A DNA stretch of 64,000 bases from Pagrus major (Eukaryota > Chordata > Actinopteri > Spariformes > Sparidae). Shown here piece after piece: positions 1 through 13,725 of the stretch. Position numbers and translations under genes: made by a program. The notes beneath the pieces were generated by a model. It was not told the DNA's origin. It saw only the letters and a list, made by a program, of their open reading frames with translations, and did no database searches. Positions within the stretch are counted from its first letter, which is position 1, and every line of letters begins with the position of its first letter. The stretch is taken from the NCBI RefSeq assembly GCF_040436345.1, contig NC_133230.1:25595197-25659196 (forward strand), in the 5' to 3' direction.

Positions 1-3000
1 TTTAACACATTACCTCGCCCGTGAACATTTCTGCCTGAGTCATGTCGTATAGTCTTTCATTGCAATTCTGGTTGTTTTACAATGAAGACAACAACTCCCA
101 TGATCCCTCGCTACTTCACGATATTATCAAACTATGTCTTTTGTTTGTTTTAGCAGCAGAATGACCAAACTGTGGCTTTTCATATTTTAATAGAATGTCT
201 GCTTTACAAACTGAGGCTGTGGGTTTTAAATGAAGTACACATATTTGAGGAAGGATTATGGGAAATGCCGTGTTCTTGGAGCTTGAGCCGTAATAGGGAT
301 TTAAAGTCAGGATATCTCAACCTATGCTGCTTCGATTTTAACCATTCTTTTTGTAATCTGTCTCTTGTGAGTCCCCGGGAATTTAGGGGCAATACTAAAA
401 GCTGAAGTACCTGTTCAAAAGAATCAAGGTGTGGATTTTGCCAACAGACAGTGGTTTGTATATACTACATTGATGTCCACATATATTTGTCAGTACATAC
501 GGTCCATGACGATATGGGCTTCTGAACACAGACGTGGACGTGGCACCCAATAGGGTTTGATATTTTTAATTGTTAATGAGAAAAGTTTAACTCCACTTCT
601 TTACTCACTTACTTGCACAGACAATATATCTAAGTGGAGTTTTAACCACTTATAATTCAGTATTAATGAGGCTTCCTTGCGATAAACTATTATTGAATTT
701 GGATCTGTGTCCTGTGGGAATCCATTTGTCTATTTGGCCCTTGACCTGTAAAGCTTCCTAACCTTTGCTTCTCAGCCAGCTGGTTTGCTTGGAAGGGGGA
801 ACAAGGTGAACATATTTTGCATAACACCAACAGCCCTGTCTGTCACATGGACTAATGAGCTGATAAGCAGCAGTGATAGCAAACAGGTTTGTTTTCCTCT
901 AGACGAGAACTGTCATTGTTATTCTTGGACGTCACATTTCGACTATTCATCCATCTCTATCATTCTCAGTCACCCGCATCCAAATGCCTCCCCTCCCTGA
1001 TAACACAGTCGCGATGGCCAGCCCTTCCTTTCCCGCAATCTCCCTCGCAATGCCCGAAAAACCATAATCCGGCCTTTCGTGTTTCGTAACGTGGCTCTTT
1101 GGCCGGGCGTGTCGGCCCAGGCCAGACCGATCTAATCTGCATATCAGCCCGTTTACAGCTGCTGCAGTGTGGTCCGAATGGAGATGCCTGTTTCTCTTCT
1201 GCCTATTTCTGTGCTGCTCTGCTACTTTCATCACACATCAATTTATATCTGTCTACACAACGAGCCGCCTCTCGTGCCCCTTTACTTTTAGTTAGCCGCA
1301 GGGTATTCAGCTCCGGTTAGCCAAGGATATTGTTTTGAAATCGTGTTATGCATCTTCAGGAGTGTAACAGGATACAGGCAATTGTGGCTGTGAGAGGACG
1401 TGAAAAGCAGGGATGTAACCCAGGATTCAGATCGTCTTATTCGTCCAGAAGAACCAAAATGTTGGACTTCTATTACTGCAGTAATCCACTGAGAAAATGT
1501 CATCAGTGTTACCAGTGACGTGCTGCACATCCCCACCCAGTATGTAATGTTGTTCAGTGCAGCATTCTGGATATATTCCAACCACATAGAGGCTCTCTGT
1601 GTCATCTGGCAGTTTTCAGGAGCTCTGGTCACTCCGCATCTCATTAAACATAATTGGCTCTGACAGACATCCTGCCACCCATCATCTCTTGCTGTCTGTC
1701 TGTTGCTCTGACACAAGACAACAACCCTTCCAGGGCTTTCCCTTAAACTCAGACGAACCGGTAGAGGATCAGCGATGGCGTTAGCATTGGTACTGCCAGT
1801 TTTTTTTTTTTGCTTTAAAACACAACAGGGGGTAGAAAAACAGCAAGCTCAGCCAGCATTTTCTTTTCTTTCTTTTTTTTTCCTGCTGACGCACAACAAA
1901 TATTCTATACATACTCAGGCAGGTTCGGGCTCAGACACATGTACACACACTTATTAGCACCTGAGAGCCTTCTCAGCACCCGCAGTCCAGCAATCCTGTC
2001 CGTCTCCACTCTAATAGGGTCCTGATAGTGGTTCTATGTGTATGTGAGAGTTGGGGAGGGAAGGTGAGATTCCCTGCTAAGTGACTCTTCCATCCTACAA
2101 TGTGATCCAGCTATTATTACCACTGCATGAGGGTCGTCCTGTCCAGTGTCCACATGCTATTACCATGCTCATTTGTCATGTAGCCTTTAATGGCTTGCTG
2201 TGGTTGGGAGAAAATTGTCTCATACTGTTGTTGCAAAGGCTGGCAGGCTGGTGTAGAAGGCGCACTGCGGTCTGTCTGGAGGGGAAGATGGTTTTTGTGC
2301 ATCCAGAATACAAAAGGAAAGAGTTATCGTAAGGTGTGTGTGTGTGAGGGAGAAACAAGGGAGGGCTATAATCAGACACTCCAACCACACCCTGAAACAA
2401 CTCCTTACTTGTTTCTAAATACAGCAGCCGACGTTAAAAGCATCCACGTTCACAAAGAGGCGACCGCAGCAACCCACACAATAGACAAAGGAAATCTTTA
2501 AGCACAAAAAGGCGATAGAGTGGTGATAAGGCATGAAAAAGCCGGGCCATTTTGGAAAAAGGCTTTTAATTGAACGCGACAGATCTGATCAAAGTGATAG
2601 CTTGCAGACTCCTGAGGGCCTAACTAATGAAAAATCAATGACGACAACGAGTGAACAGTGTGCCACAGCAGCCGACCTCTCGCGCCAGTGTTGTGCGGGT
2701 CTTTAAAGGACGGACTGAGCACTTAAAGCCCCTGATTTACTTTCCTGTACAAGTGATTTCATTAGTATTAGATAAAAAAGACCTTTGGAAAATGGCTTTC
2801 CGAATGAATTTTTTGAACTGTAGACCTGTGAAAATGACTCAATAGCAGCATCATCCACAGTTTTCATTTTGTGTAGAAATAAATCCATCTGACCAAGCAA
2901 GAAGATGTTTGATAGAACGGCCTGTGTCTGCTATCAGAGGATATATAAACCTGTATGGATGTATTAGAGTGGGAAACCACATATGTGATAGATCTGTCCC

Positions 3001-6000
3001 CCGCACGCTGCATCATCTGTCTGTCTGACTGCTTGTCTGCCACACAGATATGTTATTACTGAGAGGAGGGAAGACAAGCAGGTGGGGGACTTGGTGTGCC
3101 TGAGCTGTTGATTGCTTGAGCTCGAGGTGAAGAAACTATCACATGGGTGTGACCGATTTGGGACTTGAATTAGGGTTTTGTGTCCCTGTGTGTGGAGAAA
3201 GGATTGAGACAGCCATTTGATGAATGGGAGGATGGGACTGTAAAACAAGGATAAAGCTAGAAAATGGGAAAGTGAGGCTGCACCTGTGGAAAATAAGCCC
3301 TGGTTCAGGTAAATGAAAGACCACATTGGCACCCAAGGCCACTGTGTCTGCATGAAGTGTTGAAAATCATGTTGGAGAAAGCCATTTTCTCTCTCTGACT
3401 GATTGCCTGTTTCCATCTACTGACGATCATTACTCTCAAATGAATCATTTCAAGGTAAGCGCACCGCGGTTGTTAGAGGATATCCGCACCTCGCTAACAA
3501 ATAAGCCAGGGATTAACAAGACAACATCATGGTATCAGTCAGTCAACATGATCACTACTGGAGATGAATCCCACACAGGTTCAGTGTAGATGATCTCACA
3601 TTGTGCAGGATTGCTGAAAGACGAGAGCAATAAAAATGCAGCATCCAAATTATGCAGCATCAATTAAGGAGAAATGGATCAAAGAAAAATAGACCATGAG
3701 CAGTTCCTCGACCTCTAGATGGATCACACAACAACTGACAAGATGACAAAGCAGAAAAGATTTTCAGCAACACAATATTTTGATTTCTCTTTCATTATCT
3801 TTGTTTTTGTTCTTGTTACCAATAGAATTTAATCTGACAAAACGAAAACTGACTTTGGCTGACATGGTTACACTCCAAAGAGAAATGCAACAAGAATAAA
3901 ATCACAATGGCAGAATTTGGCAATGACTCTACAATCACTCTTCAGCTTATTGTGTTGTGGTTGGTCTGTGTTGTATATGTATTATGCATGTATTGAATAT
4001 ATGTGTTGTATATGTATTTTATCATATGTAATGTATCAGTGACTTGTTAATGGGTTACTGGTGTCTCTGTCTCAGCCACTCCACCCCTCTGTTGCTTGGT
4101 CCTGTTCTATGTAACTTCTGTGAGTGGGTAGCATCACAGTGTGTAACACTTTAAAATCACACACAGCACATCTACGGTAATCATGACAGCGGTGAAGAGT
4201 GAAGAGGCTGTTGATCATCAGACACGTCATTTTGACAGAGGTTTAGCTAGTGACATGTTATAGCCAGATGTTATTGTCTCTAATTTACGTTACATTAGCT
4301 TGTCTTGCTGTTACTGTTCTGAGTGGTGTGCAACGCCTGTGCAAACTTCGACCGCCGCATGGCAAAAATGTCTGAGCACAAGTGTTTACTTCAAGACGCA
4401 AGTTATGAAGACATAACACTGTAATGACATGCTAAGTTTTGTTTGTAGTTAGCATGTAACGCTACATTATATCTTTCAAATTATTTTAAAAAACGTGAGA
4501 TTTTTTATTTACGACAGTTGTGTTGCACTCAAAAACGAGAAATCACACAAAATTTTAATTCCTACATAATGTTGCTTTAAATAAAGGATGATGATGATGA
4601 GTTAGCTGCTTCTGGATCTATGTGCATTCATAAACCTTGCCCATCTGTCACTTTTCATGTTTCATACAGTACAGTATGTGCACTCTATCATGTTCACTGA
4701 ACATACAGTACATACAGCTGATGGTATAACCTAATGCTTGCTCGCTCAGACAAGCTTTGTTGGTACATGTGAGCATCTGTTGTGTGAAATAGTGAAACCT
4801 GTTCTATAGATCCCTTTAGGCTCCAGTGCTACACAAAGAAATCTCAGTGAACAACAGCCTTTTCTTTATCTCTTTAAGCCCCTATGTTTTATCTGCACTG
4901 AATTTCTAGCTTTTACCAATTCCTCTCAGGCATCATTGCCCACCTACATTAGCTCCGAAACATCCATCTGCCTAGATTTTCTCTCTGGTGAATCTGCAGC
5001 GACTGACAAGAAAATTGCTTATCCTAAAAAAACATGTTTGTCTTCCCACCAGGCCGTGTCAAGAATGGCACACAGTCGCACCGTACCACGTCAAACATGG
5101 GGAGAGAAAATATGACTGACGGACCGATGTTGGACAGCTGGATGTGTGGTCAGCATGACATCAGACCACAATCTAAAAATGCACCCAAGAAAACACCAGA
5201 GTGCCCATTTTTACATCTTTTTTAAGTGAATGTAGGGCAGATTTGACAATGACAAAGTTGAGAGTATGTACGTTGCCAAATATATCCCACATGAGAGAGG
5301 AAAATGGATATAAATGATTGAGTGACTGTGGGGAGATTACTCTATGAAAGAAAGATCAGGACTGGACAAGCGTCGTCTTTTATAGACTCACAGAAAGAGA
5401 ATAAGGAAGAAGTCTGTAGCTCTGGGCTGGACAGACAATTTAAGCTGCTTCAAATCTCTTCACTCCTGGTCAAATGACTTCAACCGCAGCCTCACAGCCA
5501 GAGGCCAGCGGAGGGGAATCCACAGCAAACACAAGGACATTTAATTGAGTTACTATAAGCTTAAATTGAGTCAAATGAGAATAACATATTACAAGGCAAC
5601 AAACGTACATTGAAAATCAAAAGCTCTATTCAGTAACAAATGGCAAGGGCTGATTCCAATGAGGCAAATGCAATCATTCACTCTGAAGTGCCATGTGATT
5701 TGTATTGGGCCATGCAGAGGCTAAACTCTTCTTATTCTAACTCAATAAGGGCAACACACAAACTGAAAACAAGCCACACAATTCAACTTGGAGAAGAAAG
5801 CTAAAGGCTGGGAACAACAGATGTGTTAATTACACTCTTTAATTGCAACCACACAATTTCTTTTTCACCACTTCATGTAGCTATGACAGTGATATTGCTG
5901 GCCTTTGTGGACCCCCAGCATAATATCCAATGTGTTAGAAACAAATGGGCTCTTATTGTTCCATTAGGACCATGATTGTCCCTCCGCCAGCCCACTAAAG

Positions 6001-6738
6001 TAACATTCCCACACCCATTACCTCCTCGCTCCCCGCTGAGAAACACTTTCACACCCATGTGAAGGGAGCAGAGCGCAGAGCTGTTAAAATCACCTTGTTA
6101 AAATCTGCTCATTTCACTTTCTTAATTAGAAACACTCACCATGCAGTTTCCCACAAAATCATCGCCTACCAGTACGACGCAGAGCACCACCAAACCCAAG
6201 CGAGGCGGTTGTCCGTCTGGCAGCTCAGGTTTTAAAGTGGGAAATTGAATGACCTGGAGCTGTTAATGGAAAGCTGATACTTCCCCCTCAAACTGTCTGG
6301 ATTGGTTTGTTTACAGGCGCTGTAGAGGCTTGCATGGTAACAATGGATTAGTTTGTGTGCTGGTAAGCTTATATTTCCAAGTGTGTGTCTGTGTTTGAGG
6401 CTCTTAAGCAGTTTTCAATGTCTCCTTGGGGATAAACTTAAGTTATTATGGCAGATCTGTCAAGTTTTTGACTTCTCCACATGTTGAAGTGGTGTGAAAT
6501 TGGGCTGGTGTCTTATGTAGGCTTTAAAAACAAGAACAAAAGAATAAGGATGAATTAAATAGCATGTTTAACTCTCTAACATATGCCACAATTGATAGCA
6601 TGTCTGGCTAACTAGCTTAATACTTATAGAAGTAACCAAACATTACTTACAAGGCCAAAGAGGACACCATTAGCTAACTACATCAGTTTGTGGGGCGGCA
6701 CATTCAATGTGTGGATTCTGGTACTGGATGGTACCAAA
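1..6738. other. intergenic, no gene recognised
   Basis: Open frames are short and lack coding character. The interval 960-1180 is GC- and CpG-richer and contains ATCTAATCTGCATATCA, which looks like a possible regulatory island. A repeat remnant is at about 4.0-4.6 kb. Confidence 0.5.
4030..4580 (+). repeat. candidate MITE remnant sharing sequence with 51.4 kb
   Basis: TGGTGTCTCTGTCTCAGCCA at 4059-4078 recurs at 51518-51537. The end CCTACATAATGTTGCTTT at 4561-4578 is the complement of AAAGCAACATTATGTAAT, which opens the 51.4-kb copy. The two places together suggest one element with inverted ends; the left boundary here is lost. Confidence 0.45.
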
Positions 6739-7458
6739 GAGGCTGTTTACACCTAGCATGGACATGCATCTACGGTTATCCAATCACAAGTGGACCACTC
6801 TAATGCTGCATTCCATTTGAACGGGAAAGTCAGAATTTCTGAGTTCCTAGTCGGCAATTTCAACTGGAACACCCCTCGGAGTTGGATTTTCGACTCGGAA
6901 AGTCAGACACACGTCCCCACTCAAAATCCAAGATGGATTATCAACAGCTGTGAAATGCTGTTTATTAGCACTTTGGTCTCATTAAATCAGTCTTACACAC
7001 AGTACTGTCCAACTTCTGTCTGTGGACATGTTGCTTCTGTGTTTGTGTGCACAAAATGTAGTGTTATGCGTTGTTATCAACTGGTATTGCTAACAACGAC
7101 TTACAATGGCTAACCTGGCAAGAACTGGTATTCTGACTCGTACTGGAACACGGTCAACTCGATGTCATTTCCAGCTCCGACTTCAGAGGTAAATGAAAGG
7201 CACCTTAAGTAAAGATATGAATGCCCCCAAGAAAATACATATTGAGACTGTATTGGGATCTGATCGCTCAGACCAAATTTGGAGGTGGTCTGACTAAAGC
7301 CGTTGGGCCTCCAGTTCTAAACACAACACTGCATGGTTTTGCAAACAAAAAAGATGAACGTGTTTATTTGTATATAGAGTGGGAAGGTGACATACGATCA
7401 CAAGTGGTCACTTAAGACGCATGTGGAGACGCATGTTACACCAGGTCTAAACAGGCTC
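6739..7458. mobile_element. inverted-repeat transposon remnant carrying a second element
   Basis: The left end GAGGCTGTTTACACCTAGCA, later ATCACAAGTGG, matches the complement of the right end (CCACTTGTGATCG region, then CCAGGTCTAAACAGGCTC). The two long imperfect inverted arms are separated by a further inverted-repeat element at about 6805-7204. No transposase frame is visible. Confidence 0.6.
6805..7204. mobile_element. inner inverted-repeat element nested in the 6.7-7.5 kb remnant
   Basis: GCTGCATTCCATTTGAACGG at the left is an imperfect inverted match to AAATGAAAGGCACC at the right, with further matching arms around TTTCCAGCTCCGACTT. Its limits are approximate. Confidence 0.5.
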
Positions 7459-10400
7459 AGAGTTAACACTGACCTTAACAGCCTTGTCCTGCTCTTAATT
7501 GAATTGGTGGAAGTTTGAGACAGCATAACATTTTCCAAACACCTCAATTAGTCCTCATCGTAAAAAGTTAGAATGTTCCGGTTTTCAAGCAGACCTATGA
7601 GACAATTGGTCAATTTCACCAGACTCAAAATGTCCCATATCCACCGAGCATCAATTCTAAGGTATTGAGTTAAAGTGAGATTAATATTTAAACCCATTTT
7701 ACAAGCCTTGCTTCCTGGACATGTGGGAGAGCTGCGAACAAAAGAAAAGCACTCAACACGTTTCCATTTTGTAGCAGCTTGTCTCCCCTGGTGTTTGTGT
7801 TTTCGACAGCAGCCCTTTGTGTGTGTGTGTTTACCTATTAGCCTATTTAGCTAATAATAGCTAATGGATGTGTGCATGTGAGACTCTTTTCATTTGGGCT
7901 GTGAAATCGGATTAGTTCTCCTGTGTGCTCTCCTGCGCTCTGCACGTGTGTGTGCGTGCGCGCATGTGGGCTTGATTCGACAACAAATTGTGTGCATGAG
8001 GGTAACCGCTCCACAGACGGGGCAGAGCATCTATTATTCAGCGGACAACTTGCAGTGTGTTTTTGCATTTACAGGTAGTGGACAAAATAACTGAAACACT
8101 AATAGAGTTCCCCTTTAAAGGAGCTTTATGTCGACTTGTGGTGCTGTTGTACAAATCCTGAACTGCGGAGTAACAGGATATTGGAGCTTTCGATTCGAAG
8201 GAAAGACTCCAAGTTTAATGTTGTTTAGGTCTGGTGATTTGGGAGGTCGTGGGAAGCAATGTGGGCAACTGCTGCAGGGTCCAGAACCTCAACCCCGAAA
8301 GCTTCAGATGACTAGTTTGTGCTAAATTAACTGAAAATTCTTCTTTCAAGCTTCCTGTATTTAGCGTATTTCTTAATTAATGCAATTCAATTAAGTTACC
8401 ACACACAGTTAACCTGGGGCCAGCGTTATAGCATATAAAAACTAATATATTAAATGCACAGAGGGGAAGGAACGGGGGTTTTTAGGGGCCCACCTGCTCA
8501 TTATTTTTGCCCTTAGACCTCACAGCAGGTTAATCCGCCTCATCTTTTTTCTTGTCATGGCTCTGGGCCCGCATTATTTTGAACTAATAACCTTCTAGCG
8601 CTCTACTACAGATTTACATTTTTTAATCAATTTATTTATTTAAGTTTGACTTGTGTCAGTGGATCTTTATTTAGTAGTTAGACCTTTGGCAGTTTATCTG
8701 AGAGTTAATTTACCAGTCAAATTATATGTATCTGGGACTCCACATTAACACAGCATAGATCACACTGTCAGTTGAATGTGGATTCATCTTAACAGTGAAA
8801 GAAATTAGGATTTCTAACAGCAGATGAGTTTCCTGTAGATGCAAATTATGTTTTCATAGGTTTAACCGAACAGCAGATTAAAACATAGTTACTCAACTGA
8901 ATCAGCTCCAAATATAAACGATGTCTGCATCAGCTATATAAGGCTCATATTAAATTTTAAAAACGTATGAATCCACATCCCATATAATATAAGCCACAAA
9001 GCATCCATTAAAAAGTGATTGTCAGACCTCTTAAACAGCTGACGCACACCACTAATTGGTACATTGGTTACTTTGCTCTGTATCCAGCCTAGTAATTACG
9101 ATGATGTGATGATATATATGTGATCATGAAAGTTGTTTCATATGAATTGTTTGTCTTATTTTGTCCACCGCCTGTGTTTATGTATATTTGCACTAACTCT
9201 TACCTGCTCACTGTTGGCATGGCACCACAACTATGAAAATAAGGTCCAAAATTGAAATAAATAAATAAAGTGGAATTATCCTTTAAAAGATTTTTAAATG
9301 AAAGTCTGTTCACCAGACGTCTCCAACACTCTTCCCACTCCCACATCCTCTGTCTACTCCCTGACTACCCTCTCTGCCCTCACCACTTTATCCCCCCCAT
9401 CCCTGGTCTGACCAGGTCCACCTTGCTCACACACTAAAGAGTGCCAGATTCATGTTTCTCATTTTCTCCCCCCGGTGTCCCTCGTGACACTCAAGGCATT
9501 GGGGGAGGAATAAGACGGGGTAGAGAAAGAGAAAGGGTGGAGGCCAAACAGGTTGGAGCAGATTGTGTGCTTACTCATTAGCTTCAATGCCCTCCTTCAC
9601 CCTGTCAAATCCTCTGCACTTACCCCTCTGACACTCCTCTGCTCTCCCCCACCAACATCATTATTCACTGCTTCCTGCTCTGAATTTAGCTTTCATTTCA
9701 GGGGTAGAGGTGTTGCGGTGTCATGATATTTAAATTAACAGGGATATTTAAAAAATGAAATATTTATATTGTGTTAATAATATGCATATGATAATATTGT
9801 GTGAATAATCCAGTGAAGATGTTAGATCTTGTGTCTTTTGTTCATGAGTATTTGGTTGCCTTTTCATCTGAATTGAACGTAAATGTTTTTTGTACACTTT
9901 TTAAAAAAGTTATGGGTACAGACTCTCTACACCTCCCTACACTCATAATTTAATGGTAATCTATTTGCCAAAATAGAGAAAAAACACACAGTAAACAAAG
10001 TTAAAGATGAATATATCGCATCAGGAATTTGTTTGTCCATGATAACCATGCAGCGAAAATCTGATATTGTGACAGCCCTAATTTTAAGTTTTGGTTCACT
10101 GTAAAAACTCAACATCTTACCAAGCATATATACTAATTTAATAGTTGATCATTATATATGTGTATAAAACACAATCACCTCACATTTCAGTGAGATATAG
10201 GAAGTTTTTAGGCACATCTTATTTCCAGAAATCTTTAGAGAAGAAAATGTTCACTTGTTCCTTTTGCTTACTCCAAGCAAAAAACACTCCTTGTTAGGCT
10301 TACTTTTTAAGTGGCATTTGTTTTCAGTGTTGAATGGCACTTTTACTGAGTTTGGTTTGACATCTTACTCCAATTTCAATGTTGCGCTGCTTCTCCGACT

Positions 10401-10730
10401 CAAACCCTAAATAGCTCCACAAAGGCAGCATTCGTTGCAGGGATGTTGTACTGAATTATGCTGTACAGGCAAAGCTCTTGTTGTGTCTATTGTCTGACAT
10501 CAGTGCACATTCTAAACTCATCCATGTCTCTCCGACATGTCATTACCACTGGCTTTCTCTTTCTCCTTAGTACACACTGTGCTGCGAATGCAACATTATC
10601 CAAAGTGAGATTGGACATTTTCGCAGAGAAATGCTGTTTCTGTTTCATTTTCAATCCAAATGAAATAAAATGCAAGACTATCTCAGATACAACCTCGAAT
10701 GTAGAAGTACACAATCTTCAAGAAATTAGT
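7459..10730. other. intergenic, no gene recognised
   Basis: AT-rich sequence with a short GT-rich patch near 7815-7830 and 7940-7970. No exon, RNA gene or clear mobile element was identified. Confidence 0.5.
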
Positions 10731-11094
10731 TTAAAGGGACAATATGTAAGAACTCTGGTTAAAAACATTCATAAATTGACCAAAACTATCAACCGAATGT
10801 GAAGAAATAATAGTTTTGATTTTACAACGCCTATGTATTATGTTAGAGATATATGCTGAACTTAGCATGCTAACCAGCTAGCAACAGCCTGTTCTTGACC
10901 AACAGTCCTGTGTTTGCAATGTAAACACCAACACCTCCTTGGTGCTCCAAGCTCCCAGTCTGGCCCACTAGATGCATGGCTTATCAAGCTTACTAGCTAA
11001 TGGCAGCTACAGTTAGTGGTCACTCTGGTGATATGCTGCCCCCTGCTTGTTTGGAGTATGAACTGGTGGCCAACTCTTACATATTGCACCTTTA
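10731..11094 (+). mobile_element. MITE with AATATGTAAG-type terminal inverted repeats
   Basis: The left end TTAAAGGGACAATATGTAAG and right end CTTACATATTGCACCTTTA are imperfect inverted repeats of about 20 bp. The interior includes GCATGCTAACCAGCTAGC and ATATGCTGCCCCCTGCTTGT, shared with the copy at 52.2-52.5 kb. No coding sequence. Confidence 0.8.
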
Positions 11095-12007
11095 CACCAA
11101 TGTGAAGTTGACATCATCTCCACAAAACTGCTTAAAAATGACTAAAACCTCTCTGTTTTTCACTTTTGATTTTTAAACACAACATAGAAAATGTGTTCGG
11201 CATAGTTCGACCAAGGACATGTTGTAATTTTATAGCCTATGTTCACATCCCAACCAGTGATTTCCCTATTTAAAGGTTAACTTCGTTTCAAGTGAATTCC
11301 CTCCAGTTTGAAGGGTAATTTACTGCCCTCTATAACCTCTTTGCTCAAGATGGAAATAAGACCTAAAAATAGCCATTGACTTCTTTTTTTAAACTGCATT
11401 TTTAGTTTAGTTTCATGAACCAGGATGTAGCTCCCACTGAGAGGGCTCAGTTACCAGGGAATCTGAGCAGACTACGACACGCTTCACTGGGAAGGTAGTA
11501 CGAAAAAAGGAGGAGGGGAGGATGGAGAGAGGAGTAAAGAGGTGGGAGGCCAGAGGAATAAGAAAGGATAAGGGGAGGAAGCAGTGCGGAAGAATAATGA
11601 GGGGAAAGCATGTAGGGATAGGAAGAAGGAGGAAAAGAGATGTAGAATCAGATGGGGCGATGTGAGGAGTGCAGCATCAGCGCTCCTCTGCTCATCACTC
11701 ATTTGTCATTTCATTTGCAGGGGCTGCGGGGCAAAGCATGTATAGTTTTTATATCATTCCAAAAGAGGACAAATGGTCCCTGACTTAAAGGGGAGAGTGG
11801 AGGGAAAAAGAGACGAAGGAGACAAGGTTGGAAATATTTGATTTTATAATAATTATAGGATGGTCAGCTGCTGTTGGTCATCTTTACCCACCTGTTAATT
11901 TACCACCACAACAGGAAAGGAAAAGAGGGACAGGAAGGAAGAGACTGTGAGAGCATTTCCTCTACAATTTCTCTGGGTCATGGACTTCTCAACTCTGATT
12001 ACACGAG

Positions 12008-12035
<28 letters not shown>
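12008..12035 (+). repeat. (CA)n microsatellite
   Basis: Uninterrupted ACAC run of about 28 bases. Confidence 0.95.
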
Positions 12036-12040
<5 letters not shown>

Positions 12041-12255
12041 CTCTCTCACACTCACACTGGTGGACATCTGCTGTGGATAGGCCCTGTCACACTGAGGTCT
12101 CTGCTGGGGCCGGCCGTCACAGATGTTCTCAGCGAGGTCTTCAGTCCATCCCTCCACCCCTGGGAGAGTTCAGAACGGCAGTCCAGAGAGACGCGGAGAC
12201 AGGAAATCTGTTCTTTTTCTATTCAACTAGCCAGCGGATCCATATTACACAGACA

Positions 12256-12256
<1 letters not shown>

Positions 12257-12292
<36 letters not shown>
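12257..12292 (+). repeat. (CA)n microsatellite
   Basis: Uninterrupted ACAC run of about 36 bases, 220 bases after a similar run. Confidence 0.95.
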
Positions 12293-12294
<2 letters not shown>

Positions 12295-13399
12295 CGGGGC
12301 TTATTACCAAATTAAAGAAATGTGTTATCTCTCTGTGCGAGTGTGTAGGTGTATGAGATCAAGAGAGAAAGCGTGCCAGCGTATCTGATATGTGTGGGTG
12401 GGATAATACGAAAGAGATTGTGGGAGAGTGTGAAGGAAGATTGTAAGAGAAAGTGCAAATGTGTGTGAAAAAAAAAAGTGTTTGCTTATGTGTGTGTGTG
12501 ACAGCCCGGAGATCCCTAATGCCTGCTGGTCATTAATAAACATGATCATGAATGTTTAATCCCCTTCAGCAGAGTAGCAGGGGAACCCTCATGGGTGATA
12601 TTGACAAAGTCACACACACACACGACAGACAGATTGTAGGAGCGGCAGGAGGGAGGTTTAAGACGCTTGACGCAGGGTTAACTACTTGTGAGCAGGACAT
12701 TGGCTCTACTCTTCTGTGAAGGAAGATGAGGGGTTTTGTCTTTAAGATGTTTTACAGAAAAACCTTCAATTTAATGTCACTTTTGAGGACTTCCTGTGTG
12801 TCTAAAGATAGTGTCCAACTGTACAAAAAAAAGCACAATTAACAGTCAGAATTCGCTGTAGGGCCTCATTTTCCTTGAGGAAACAAGAATACATTGTGTA
12901 AATGGGCCTGAGGGTGGGATAATTCCACTCATTCATGGCTAAGTTTAGCTTTATTTCAGGAATTTTCCAAGAATGAGCAACTTGAAACAAGACAGAATAA
13001 AGTAGATCTCTACACTTGAATTAAAAATAACTATACTTGTTTGATTAAACATCAGGAGACAAGTTGATTTGTATTCAAACTACAGAATTAATTTAACTCA
13101 TTTGCAAATTGTCTTCAATTTTTGATTTCTGGGACTCAATAAAATATAAAAGTGATCAGTATTAAGTTGGTGATATGTTGCTGTGCAATTATTTTCTTCA
13201 AAGCTACGGTAAGAATTAGGCTGATAAAATATTCATTTTCCAGCCTTCTCTTGTATTTAAAAATCTCGACAGTAGCCACTGATAGGATGGATGTCGGAAA
13301 CAGCATTTTGATGATGGCCTCTCTTCTGTAATATAATGCACAAAGCGTTTGTTGTGTGCTAAACAATTATCAAAATTCTGGATTCTTCCAAATTAATAC

Positions 13400-13725
13400 T
13401 AGGGCCGCAAATAACGATTATTTTCATTGTCGATTAATCTGTCGATTATTTTCTCAACTAAACAATAAGTTGTTTAATCTATAAAATGTCAGAAAATGTC
13501 GATCAGTGTTTCCCAATGCCCAAGATAACGTCCTCAAATGTCTTGTTTTGTCCTCAACCCAAAGATACTCAGTTTACTGTCAAACAGGAGGAAAGATACC
13601 CAAAAATATTTACATTTAAGAAGCTGGAATCAGAGAATTTGGACTTTTTTCCTGAAAATAATTTACTTAAAATCAATTATTAAAATAGCTGGCGATTGCT
13701 TAAATAGTTGACAACTAATCGAATA
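13400..13725 (+). mobile_element. hAT-like MITE, second copy, 3' end decayed
   Basis: Starts TAGGGCCGCAAATAACGATT and contains AAGAAGCTGGAATCAGAGAA, matching the 48.9-kb element in the same orientation. The right end decays at about 13725 (GACAACTAATCG), without the expected TTGCAGC terminus, so no target duplication can be read. Confidence 0.75.

Larger units (their letters stand above)
11095..13399. other. intergenic with microsatellites and purine-rich tract
   Basis: 11500-11645 is strongly purine-rich on the plus strand (GGAGGAGGGGAGGATGGAGA type). Two (CA)n runs follow at 12.0 and 12.3 kb. Nothing coding is supported. Confidence 0.5.

Noticed and set aside
947-1234. 95-codon minus-strand frame in the GC-richer island
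   Set aside because: No recognisable domain, several other frames are open in the same GC-rich patch, and no splice partners are seen.
11484-12315. Open frames over purine-rich and (CA)n sequence
   Set aside because: Low-complexity translations (Ser/Phe/Pro or Thr-His runs); no splice or family evidence.
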